A DNA stretch of 64,000 bases, taken from positions 2,232,001-2,296,000 of the forward strand of contig CAVRYY010000001.1 in NCBI GenBank assembly GCA_963725655.1, written 5' to 3'. This document shows, piece after piece, positions 41,567 to 48,760 of the stretch (within the stretch, counting starts at the first letter, position 1; the number at the start of each line of letters is the position of its first letter). A program made the translations under genes and the position numbers. This stretch comes from CAVRXT01 sp963725655. Lineage in GTDB: Bacteria > Acidobacteriota > Terriglobia > Acidiferrales > UBA7541. The notes under the pieces were generated by a model. It had not been told where the DNA came from, ran no database searches, and saw only the letters and a program-made list of their open reading frames with translations.

Positions 41567-42508
41567 TCAACGGTTGTGCATATCCATGCCGCTGGGCCGT
41601 AAGACTACGGGACGCGGCCCCTTCTCTTCTTTAATCTCCGATTCGAGCATTACCGGCGATGGACCGGAGATGCCACCGTCCTTACGCACCCGCCAGAAAT
41701 GCAGGATCATGAAAACGGCGGCAATCAGGGGGATGGCGATGCAGTGCCAGATGTACGCGCGCAGCAACGCGTTGGCATCTACGATCGAGCCGCCCAGCAA
41801 GGCGAAGCGCACGTCGTTGTACGGCGTCATGCCCATCATCGAACCGAACGGACCTTCGTTCCCCAACAACGGGGTGGCGCGGGCCATGTTCGTTCCCACC
41901 GTCACCGCCCAGAATCCGAGCTGGTCGTCCGGCAGCAGATATCCGGTAAAGGAAAGCAACAGGGTGAGCACCAGCAGCAGCACGCCCACGCACCAGTTGA
42001 ATTCGCGCGGGCGCTTGTAGGAGCCGGTGAGAAACACGCGGAACATATGCAGCCAAACCGCGACGATCATCAAGTGGGCGGCCCAGCGGTGCATGTTGCG
42101 CAACAGCTTGCCGAACGGCACATCGTTTTCGAGATATAGAATGTCGCGGAAAGCCTGGATTTTCGTGGGGTGGTAATAAAACATCAGCAGCACGCCAGTG
42201 AAGGTGAGCACCACAAACAAGTAAAAGGTAATGCCGCCCATGCCCCAGGTGAAGTTATAACGTACCGCGTCGCGATTCACTTTGGCGGGATGTAGGTGAA
42301 AAAAGACGTTACTGAGGACGCTCAGCGCGCGATTGCGGGGTTCGGCGTCGTGCTTGACGCGGAAAATAGATCGATACAGCTGCGTTTTCTCGGGCTGCTT
42401 GAGGTCCTCGACCTGTTCCTTGGCCTTGGCTTGGATGGTTTCTTTGAGTTCCTGAACCTGGTCCAGAACTCCGGGCTTGCGCCCATTCCCTGTATTGTCT
42501 TCCGCCAT
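41567..42508 (-). CDS. Cytochrome b (b6-like) subunit
   Basis: A 313-residue protein equivalent to cytochrome b6. A 60-residue charged leader precedes four membrane segments. The haem-binding His pairs lie in RNMHRWAAHLM...WLHMFRVF and WHCIAIPLI...ILHFWRVRKDGG. A quinol-oxidising cytochrome b binds haem bH and bL here. It is 58 bp downstream of the Rieske gene in a likely operon started at 43221-43249. The unusually long leader and extended C-terminus (ending MDMHNR) differ from b6. Confidence 0.9.
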   Translation of the reverse strand: MAEDNTGNGRKPGVLDQVQELKETIQAKAKEQVEDLKQPEKTQLYRSIFRVKHDAEPRNRALSVLSNVFFHLHPAKVNRDAVRYNFTWGMGGITFYLFVVLTFTGVLLMFYYHPTKIQAFRDILYLENDVPFGKLLRNMHRWAAHLMIVAVWLHMFRVFLTGSYKRPREFNWCVGVLLLVLTLLLSFTGYLLPDDQLGFWAVTVGTNMARATPLLGNEGPFGSMMGMTPYNDVRFALLGGSIVDANALLRAYIWHCIAIPLIAAVFMILHFWRVRKDGGISGPSPVMLESEIKEEKGPRPVVLRPSGMDMHNR

Positions 42509-42566
42509 CCCTACTCCTTAAGCCAGATGCGGCTGGACGCCGCTTCCCACGTACCCGCTTACACGC

Positions 42567-43130
42567 TTATACGTTCAAGAACGCTCCCACATCGTTGAAG
42601 TGATTCACCCCTGCGCGGGGATCATCGACGAACAGCCGGCTGGTATCCACGGTCACTTTGCCGGTGGGATCCAGCACCAGGAACGCCCGGTCCATCGGGC
42701 GCGGCGCCGGTCCTTCGAAATTCACGCCTTCGCTGTCATATCCGCTGCCATGGCACGGACACTTGAACTTGTTTTCGGTGGCTTTCCATTCAGGGGTGCA
42801 GCCCAGATGGGTGCAGCGGGCGAAGATAACGAATAGCCGGTCGGGTTCGCGCACCACCCACACCCGGTTGGTCATCAAATAGCGCTGATCGATGCCCAAG
42901 GCAAAATCGGCGGGATAACCGATGTTAAAGACAGTGTTGGGCTCGTACAGGGCGCGCGGGAAAAAGAATCGCAAGAACATCAGCAGATTGACGCCCAAGT
43001 AGCCCCAAATAAAGGCCCACGCAATGCGCCGCCGGCCCTTATTGATCTGTTCGGTTTTCTTTTTGGTATCCGCTGCGGACGGCACTGCCGCGGCGGCTGG
43101 TACCGAAGCGGGAGTGGTTGCTTCGGCCAT
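42567..43130 (-). CDS. Rieske iron-sulfur protein
   Basis: ATG 43130 gives 187 residues with a Pro/Ala-rich start, one membrane anchor (about 35-55), and a Rieske domain with Cys106-x-His108 in ARCTHLGC, Cys111, and CPCHGSGY (Cys124, Cys126, His127). The two Cys and two His bind the [2Fe-2S] cluster that takes electrons from quinol; the second Cys pair forms the stabilising disulfide. The first gene of the bc operon, about 85 nt downstream of the predicted transcription start. Confidence 0.92.
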   Translation of the reverse strand: MAEATTPASVPAAAAVPSAADTKKKTEQINKGRRRIAWAFIWGYLGVNLLMFLRFFFPRALYEPNTVFNIGYPADFALGIDQRYLMTNRVWVVREPDRLFVIFARCTHLGCTPEWKATENKFKCPCHGSGYDSEGVNFEGPAPRPMDRAFLVLDPTGKVTVDTSRLFVDDPRAGVNHFNDVGAFLNV

Positions 43131-43220
43131 CTTCTGGTCCCCTTGATCAGGCATACGCCCGCGTCAAACCGCGGCTCACCTCTATCGGAAGCGCGCTAGC
43201 AAACAAAATGTACCGCAGTT

Positions 43221-43249
43221 TTTATATGCCCCTGACGGAGTTGTGTCAA
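43221..43249 (-). promoter_or_regulatory. Consensus-like promoter of the bc complex operon
   Basis: On the minus strand TTGACA (43249-43244), exactly 17 bp, then TATAAA (43226-43221) match sigma-70 with six of six and five of six bases. It lies in the gap between hemH (ends 43296) and the Rieske ATG at 43130, so it drives the Rieske-to-HEAT gene block and not hemH. Confidence 0.75.
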
Positions 43250-43295
43250 GACATTCTCGAAGAGAAGCGCATCCGCAGAATTTCCCGATTTGGGA

Positions 43296-44270
43296 TTATT
43301 TCGCGGCGCGAATTACCAGGTCGGCTAGGGCGCGGATGAACAGCGGCGAGTCGTTTAGCGCGGGCATCATAGTGAACTCCTGCACGCCCAGCTTTTCGGC
43401 TTCTTCCCGCGCCTCCACATTGATCTCGTGGAGCGTTTCGATGTGCTCGGTGACGAACGCTACCGGCACCACCATCATGCGCTTCACTCCTTCGCGCGCC
43501 AGACGTTCGATCGATTGGCTCAGCGAGGGTTCCAGCCATTTCTGAGGGCCTACACGGCTCTGGAAGCACAACGTGTGCGGGTTCTTGTATCCGCCGAGCG
43601 CCAGCACCCGGCGCACCGTCTCCTCGATCTGCTTCGGATAGGGATCGCCGGCTTGTACCAGCTTCAGCGGCAAACCATGCGCGCTGAAGACCAGGTGCAC
43701 GTTTTCGCGCCGTTCGAGCGGCGCCATGGCCGTCTCGATGCGTTCCCCCAGCGCCGCGATGTAGTCGGGATGATCGTAGTAGCTTTCCACCGTCTTCACT
43801 GGGATACCCAGCGTGCGCGTGCTGTAGACGCGGTTCCATTCGTTCAAGCTGCTGCGCGTGGTGGCATAGGAATATTGAGGATACAGAGGCAGCAGCACGA
43901 TCTGGTTGACGTTTTCGCTTTGCAGCGCCGCGATCGCATCCTGGGTAAACGGCCGCCAGTAACGCATGGCCACTACGACGCGCGCGTTCAGCACTGGCGC
44001 CAGGGCGGCTTGCAGCGCGCGCGCCTGGTCTTCGGTCAGCCGCCGAATCGGCGAAAAGCCGCCAATTTCGCGGTAATGCGCGCCAACTGTTTTTACCCGG
44101 GTCCGCGAGATGAATTTGGCCAGGGCTTTGCGTGCGATCCACGCGAAGGGGAAATTTATGATTTCTGGATCGCAAAATAAATTGTATAGGAAAGGCTCGA
44201 TCGCATCCGGCGCGTCCGGGCCGCCCAGCTGGAACAAGACCACGCCCGTCTTGGGTTTTGCCGCGGGCAT
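43296..44270 (-). CDS. hemH: Ferrochelatase
   Basis: Ferrochelatase inserts iron into protoporphyrin IX to make haem. ATG 44270 gives 324 residues, the family length. The family motifs are present: LFQLGGPDAPDAIEPFLYN start, catalytic His in HLVFSAHGLPL, and the acidic VAFVTEHIETLHEIN segment. The start codon overlaps the CcmD stop as TGATG, so translation is coupled to the ccm genes. This makes haem next to the cytochrome c maturation proteins. Confidence 0.93.
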   Translation of the reverse strand: MPAAKPKTGVVLFQLGGPDAPDAIEPFLYNLFCDPEIINFPFAWIARKALAKFISRTRVKTVGAHYREIGGFSPIRRLTEDQARALQAALAPVLNARVVVAMRYWRPFTQDAIAALQSENVNQIVLLPLYPQYSYATTRSSLNEWNRVYSTRTLGIPVKTVESYYDHPDYIAALGERIETAMAPLERRENVHLVFSAHGLPLKLVQAGDPYPKQIEETVRRVLALGGYKNPHTLCFQSRVGPQKWLEPSLSQSIERLAREGVKRMMVVPVAFVTEHIETLHEINVEAREEAEKLGVQEFTMMPALNDSPLFIRALADLVIRAAK

Positions 44271-44410
44271 CAGCTGAGGCGCAGGAATGTGCGGACGCGG
44301 TCGAGTTCCGCGCGAGCCCGCGAGAGCCGCATCGCCACGGTAATTTCGTATCCGAAGAAAACCGCCCACACCACCATCCACGCCACGAACAAGCTTTGGA
44401 AATGTTCCAT
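44270..44410 (-). CDS. ccmD: Small CcmD-like membrane protein
   Basis: A 46-residue protein (MEHFQSLFVAWMVVWAVFF) with one N-terminal hydrophobic segment followed by a basic helix (RLSRARAELDRVRTFLRLS), the topology of the haem exporter accessory CcmD. Its start overlaps the CcmC stop as TAATG and its stop overlaps the hemH start as TGATG. CcmD stabilises the release of holo-CcmE from CcmABC. The assignment is by size, topology and location only, since CcmD has little sequence conservation. Confidence 0.7.
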   Translation of the reverse strand: MEHFQSLFVAWMVVWAVFFGYEITVAMRLSRARAELDRVRTFLRLS

Positions 44411-45120
44411 TAGACGCTCTCCTTCACTGCCGGAAATGCCGCGGCTTGCGCGGCGTAATCCTCCGCCGCCAACTGCGCTTCATGTGTCTCGTACCGCAAC
44501 CGCTCCAATTGATAGCGCTGGCGGAGCAAAACCGCCATCAGGCAATGCATCACCAATACGCAAAAGAAAAACACCTTGGACATCTCCGGATCCAGGTGCC
44601 CGCCAAACACCACCGGAGCGGGGTGCTGCGTTCTCCAGAACCAAATTGAAAAATAAACCAGCGGAACATCGAGGAACGCAAAAATCCCAAAAATCGCGGC
44701 ATACGAGGCCGCTCGCTCGGGACTGTCCATCATCTTGCGCAACATCAAATACGCGACGTAGAGCAGCCACATCAGCAGCGTGGACGTCAGCCGGGCGTCC
44801 CACGTCCACCAGATCCCCCAGACCGGGTGCGCCCAGATCGGGCCGGTGAGCAGGACTACGGTGGTGCAAACCAGGCCTACTTCAGCGGCGGCAACCGCGA
44901 TCCAGTCCCATTTAATGCGTTTGGTGGCCAGGTAGGCGATGTTAGCGATGAAAGTGATCGCGAAAGCGTCCATCCCCGCCCAAGCGGTAGGCGCGTGAAA
45001 ATAGAAAATGCGCTGGATGGCGTGCATGGTGGATTCGTCAGGCGCCACGAATAGCGCGGCATAACCGGCACAGCCGATCAGGACCGCGGTGAAAACGGCG
45101 CTCTCGATTTGTAATTCCAT
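44410..45120 (-). CDS. ccmC: Haem exporter protein C
   Basis: A 236-residue membrane protein with six hydrophobic segments and the tryptophan-rich haem-handling motif WGIWWTWDARLT near residue 103, between His-containing segments (IQRIFYFHAPTAW and GGHLDPEM). CcmC loads haem on CcmE. It ends in the start of the CcmD gene and follows ccmB after 7 bp, so the ccmABCD genes form one unit. Confidence 0.92.
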   Translation of the reverse strand: MELQIESAVFTAVLIGCAGYAALFVAPDESTMHAIQRIFYFHAPTAWAGMDAFAITFIANIAYLATKRIKWDWIAVAAAEVGLVCTTVVLLTGPIWAHPVWGIWWTWDARLTSTLLMWLLYVAYLMLRKMMDSPERAASYAAIFGIFAFLDVPLVYFSIWFWRTQHPAPVVFGGHLDPEMSKVFFFCVLVMHCLMAVLLRQRYQLERLRYETHEAQLAAEDYAAQAAAFPAVKESV

Positions 45121-45127
45121 CGCGTGC

Positions 45128-45802
45128 TCACCCCTCCATCAGATGTTCGCACAGCAGCCATGACGCGGTGAGAAAAACGACGTCGAAGGCCGCCAGAAAA
45201 ACGGTCCAGGTAGGATCGAGGGACGGTTCGTCGTTCAGTAACGAAGCGGTCGCCTCCACGCTGGCGATCAGCAGAGGCGCCAGCACCGGCAGCAGAAGCA
45301 GCGGCAGCAACAGTTCGCGCATCCGCGCCTGGGATGCCAGCGCGGCAAATACCGTGCCGGTGACCACCACACCCAGCGTCCCCAGAACGATCACCAGCAG
45401 CAGCCGCCCGATCACCGGCAATATAGTCACGTTGTAGAGCACCGCAAATACGGGGAGCAGCACCAGCTCCGCGGCCAGCAGAAACACAAAATTGGCCAGA
45501 ATCTTGCCAAGGAGAAGCGCAAAACTAGAGATGGGGGCCATGCGCAGCGCCTGCAGCGTGTCGTTAGCTTGCTCGCGGGCGAACGACGGATTCAGCATCA
45601 ACGTGCCGGCGAACAGGAACGCGATCCACAACAGGCCTGGACCGAAGCGGCGCGATTCCGCCGCGGTAGGATCGAACGCGAAGCTGAAGAGCACCACCAC
45701 GATCAATGCGAAGATCAGCGTAGTCTGCAGCAATTCCCGCGAGCGCAATTCTGCGCGCAATTCCTTGCTCAGCAGGATGACGACCGCGCGATCGGTGCGC
45801 AT
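45128..45802 (-). CDS. ccmB: Haem exporter protein B
   Basis: A 224-residue membrane protein, six hydrophobic segments, with the FAREQANDTLQALRMAPIS segment typical of CcmB. It is the permease partner of the CcmA ATPase. Its ATG overlaps the CcmA stop at 45802. ABC-driven steps release haem-loaded CcmE. Confidence 0.92.
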   Translation of the reverse strand: MRTDRAVVILLSKELRAELRSRELLQTTLIFALIVVVLFSFAFDPTAAESRRFGPGLLWIAFLFAGTLMLNPSFAREQANDTLQALRMAPISSFALLLGKILANFVFLLAAELVLLPVFAVLYNVTILPVIGRLLLVIVLGTLGVVVTGTVFAALASQARMRELLLPLLLLPVLAPLLIASVEATASLLNDEPSLDPTWTVFLAAFDVVFLTASWLLCEHLMEG

Positions 45803-46518
45803 CAGCCCTCCACCGGAACCGCGGACAGCATCGGCCGGGGATCGCCGCTTGCGCCGGAGTCCGCTTGCAGCCGTCCGCCGGAAAGCAGCACCGCGCGGGT
45901 GACGCAGGCGCTGGAATCGTTACGCCCATGCGTGCTCATCAAAATCGTGCAGCCGCCGCGATGGCGCTCGGCTAAGGTATCGGCAAGCCACGCAATTCCC
46001 TGGCGGTCGAGTCCGGCGGCGGGCTCATCGAGCAGCAGCAAGGAAGGCGAGTGGATCAGCGCGCGAGCGATGGCCAGGCGCTGGCGCATCCCGCGGGAAA
46101 ATGTTCGCACCAAGTCGCCCGCGCGGTCAGGCAATCCGCAATCCTCGAGCGCGGCCGCAGTGCGGCGCTGGGGATTGTCGAGGTCGTAGAGTCGCGCAAA
46201 AAACAAGAGATTTTCGGCCGCGGACATTTCGTCGTAGAGCATCGTCGAGTGGGCCACCATTCCGATCGATCGTTTTATGGATTCGCGGACCGCGCCGGCG
46301 CGCTCCGGAAACTCAACCTTCCCGGAACTAGGCTGGACCAGCAACGCGGCCATTTTCAAGAGTGTAGTTTTTCCCGCGCCGTTCGGACCGAGCAGCGCCA
46401 CAAATTCACCCGCACCGAACTCCAGTGTGACGCCGCGAAGGGCCACCAGCGAACCGTATTTCTTTTCCACATCACGAAAAGCGACGCCCATGCGCGGTGT
46501 GGTGGGATCACTTCCCAA
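45802..46518 (-). CDS. ccmA: Haem exporter ATP-binding protein
   Basis: A 238-residue ABC ATPase: Walker A LLGPNGAGKTTLLK (residues about 43-56), signature SRGMRQRLAIARAL, Walker B LLLLDEPAAGLD, and a switch His in MSTHGRND. It drives the CcmABCD complex. The gene follows the carboxypeptidase-regulatory-like gene after 10 bp and overlaps ccmB. Confidence 0.93.
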   Translation of the reverse strand: MGSDPTTPRMGVAFRDVEKKYGSLVALRGVTLEFGAGEFVALLGPNGAGKTTLLKMAALLVQPSSGKVEFPERAGAVRESIKRSIGMVAHSTMLYDEMSAAENLLFFARLYDLDNPQRRTAAALEDCGLPDRAGDLVRTFSRGMRQRLAIARALIHSPSLLLLDEPAAGLDRQGIAWLADTLAERHRGGCTILMSTHGRNDSSACVTRAVLLSGGRLQADSGASGDPRPMLSAVPVEG

Positions 46519-46528
46519 GGCGGTTCGC

Positions 46529-47923
46529 TTATCCTCGCACTAATTCGCGCAGCGTAGTTTCAAACTGATCGCGCTGCCGGGTGTAATCGGACTCGGAGAT
46601 CGTTCCGGCCTGGCGCCGCAGCTCCAGCCGGAACATCTGATCTTTCAGCTCGTCCAGACTCAAGCGCGCCTGCTGAGCCACCGCGGCCATAATTTCAGAG
46701 CTGGCATCGCGGACGCCGGCCGTCGCAGAATTTGCCGCCGCGGCTACCGCGGGTATTACCGGCCCCGCCAGAACGCCCGGCGCAACGTAAGGTCCTGCCG
46801 GTTGTGGCACCGCCGCCTGCGGCCGACGCCACAGAAAAGCGCCGCCCAGTGCAAACAAAATTGCGAATCCTCCCACCAGAATCCATTTCATACCGTCCAG
46901 CCGCGCCGGAAGTGTGGTGACCGTTGCCGCTGGAGCATCGCTGCCAGTTTGATCCTGCCCGTCAGCAGGGCCACCCGCGCCACCGCCGGCACCGGCCGCC
47001 GGGGGGCCACTAACAGTCCGGCTGCTCTCGGGGGGCGGCGCGGTTCCTGAGACGGAAATATCCAGGGCTTGATCCGCGGCTACGGTGTCGCGGGTATACA
47101 ACGCAAATCCCTGCTCGTTTCCGGCGGGAGTAAATCCCGGCGCCGAAATCTGCAAGGTGGGCGGCGCGGCGATCAGAACGCGCTGCGCGGCGTAGGGCGA
47201 TTGCGAATGCAGCACCGCCTGATTGCCGCCGTACGGCATATTGTAGGAAACGCGCACGCCGTTCTCGCCCGGCTTAAAGGCAAACGCGATGGCCTCGCGA
47301 TTCTTTCCTTTGTCGATAGTTCCCTGCACTACCGGCATACCCGCCGAGGACCACGCCGACACATCGTGAATCTGGCCGTTCGACGGCAGATTGAATTGAA
47401 ACGTGCCATCGGCCTTGAAAAATGAAACCGGCGGCTGGGTCTGATTTTCCACGCCGTACTCTTCGCCGACCATCAGCTGATCGCCGTTCGGCCGCAACAC
47501 AATGGCGTGAGTGGAAATCGAAACGGTCGATGCCTTCTCGGTCGACTCGTAGATCTTCACTTCCACCGTGGGTCGCCCAGGAGGCGCCATCTCGTTGTAG
47601 TTGATCCCCTTGTAGACTACCCGCAGCAGCATCGGCCCTTGGCCGACCTCCGGGCGATCAAACTTGAAATGCCCCGACCCATCGGCCTTGGTCGTCGCCA
47701 CCGGCTGCATCTCGCCCTGCAATTGGATCAAAATGACGTCCACGCCGCCGGCCGCTTTGCCGGTAGTGCCGTTGAGCACTGTCCCTTCCACTGTCCCGGC
47801 ATGCGCCGCTCCCGCCGCAACAAACAGCACACCGAACACCACCCCAAGCGCACAGCGTGGCAGGGCGCGCATCGCCGCGCGAATCGCGCCGCTAATTTTG
47901 TGTCGGTAAACGCCAGGGAACAT
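46529..47923 (-). CDS. Membrane protein with carboxypeptidase regulatory-like domain, in the ccm operon
   Basis: ATG 47923 gives 464 residues. It has a signal peptide (RALPRCALGVVFGVLFVAAG, ending near AHAG), a carboxypeptidase-regulatory-like beta domain (GTVEGTVLNGTTGKAAGGVD), a second beta-rich region, a Gly/Ala linker, one membrane segment (WILVGGFAILFALGGAFLW) and a C-terminal helix pair that looks SHOCT-like (LDELKDQMFRLELRRQAGTISES). It lies between the CcmI-like and ccmA genes, overlapping or abutting both. Possible accessory factor of cytochrome c assembly, but the role is unknown. Confidence 0.65.
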   Translation of the reverse strand: MFPGVYRHKISGAIRAAMRALPRCALGVVFGVLFVAAGAAHAGTVEGTVLNGTTGKAAGGVDVILIQLQGEMQPVATTKADGSGHFKFDRPEVGQGPMLLRVVYKGINYNEMAPPGRPTVEVKIYESTEKASTVSISTHAIVLRPNGDQLMVGEEYGVENQTQPPVSFFKADGTFQFNLPSNGQIHDVSAWSSAGMPVVQGTIDKGKNREAIAFAFKPGENGVRVSYNMPYGGNQAVLHSQSPYAAQRVLIAAPPTLQISAPGFTPAGNEQGFALYTRDTVAADQALDISVSGTAPPPESSRTVSGPPAAGAGGGAGGPADGQDQTGSDAPAATVTTLPARLDGMKWILVGGFAILFALGGAFLWRRPQAAVPQPAGPYVAPGVLAGPVIPAVAAAANSATAGVRDASSEIMAAVAQQARLSLDELKDQMFRLELRRQAGTISESDYTRQRDQFETTLRELVRG

Positions 47924-47925
47924 TC

Positions 47926-48255
47926 TCACGATCGGGTTTTCTCCGTTATCGACTGCAGCGTGGCGGGGGTAGGAGCGCCGCCGGTGGTGCGATCCATCTC
48001 CGCGAGCACCTGAGCGGCTTCGAGTTCGAGCGCCTGCTTCATATGTTCGTAATCCTGCTCGGAAAATTTCCCGGCGCGATGCTCGAACCGCAAATCGCGC
48101 AGGTTGTCGTAAATGGCGTCGCGGCGATCCAAGAGCTGGTCCAGCAGCGAACGATGCGGCATGGAATCGGAAGCTTCCGGCGACACCTGAAAAACAAACA
48201 GGAACGTCCCGACGGTCAGCAGGGCGCAAGCAGCGAGAATCGCGTATTCATTCAT
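47926..48255 (-). CDS. Small CcmI-like membrane protein
   Basis: ATG 48255 gives 109 residues: one N-terminal membrane segment (ILAACALLTVGTFLFVFQVS), then a coiled, acidic helix pair (SLLDQLLDRRDAIYDNLRDLRFEHRAGKFSEQDYEHMKQ) as seen at the start of CcmI and related assembly proteins. It overlaps the CcmH stop by 8 bp. It probably works with CcmH in apocytochrome delivery. Confidence 0.6.
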   Translation of the reverse strand: MNEYAILAACALLTVGTFLFVFQVSPEASDSMPHRSLLDQLLDRRDAIYDNLRDLRFEHRAGKFSEQDYEHMKQALELEAAQVLAEMDRTTGGAPTPATLQSITEKTRS

Positions 48256-48760
48256 CGGTGCCTCCGCCCGGATCTCCGCTCGTTTCGCGCCGCGCCCGCG
48301 CCAGCATTTCCGGCGATACGCCGGCCGCCGGAACCAGCAGAGCCCGCTCGCGCCAGCGCCACACCAGAATCCACACCAGCGCGAACCCCAGCAGCGGCAA
48401 AACAACCGGCATAACCCACGCCGCGCGGTTGAATCCCTTGTTTTCGGGCTCGGCCAGCACCGTCGCTCCGTACTCTTGCACGAACGCTTGGATCGTCAAA
48501 TCATCCGGCTCGTTGCGCGCCACCCGATCGTCTACTTCCTGCAGCATGCCGTGCGAGTAGGTGCATCCGACGTGATTGCAAGCCGTCAAAATCTGGTTGC
48601 AGCCGCATACGCACAGCAATTTTCCGCCCACCCGCTTGGCGCGGTCGGTGGATTGGCCGCGGGCCACACCGGCCAAGCCCGGCAGCAGCAAGAAGAAGAC
48701 CGCGGCCGCGCGAAGCGTGCGCGACCATCGCAATTGTGCGAGCGTAAATCGTTCAATCAC
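48248..48760 (-). CDS. ccmH: Cytochrome c maturation protein H, unusual cysteine motif
   Basis: A 170-residue protein with signal peptide, a periplasmic domain and a C-terminal membrane segment (VMPVVLPLLGFALVWILVW). Classical CcmH has LRCxxC. Here the motif is KLLCVCGCNQIL with further cysteines, so Cys50, Cys52, Cys54, Cys61 and Cys66 are all present. CcmH reduces or binds the CXXCH cysteines of apocytochrome. The family is clear from context and topology; the motif is a variant. Confidence 0.85.
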   Translation of the reverse strand: MIERFTLAQLRWSRTLRAAAVFFLLLPGLAGVARGQSTDRAKRVGGKLLCVCGCNQILTACNHVGCTYSHGMLQEVDDRVARNEPDDLTIQAFVQEYGATVLAEPENKGFNRAAWVMPVVLPLLGFALVWILVWRWRERALLVPAAGVSPEMLARARRETSGDPGGGTDE

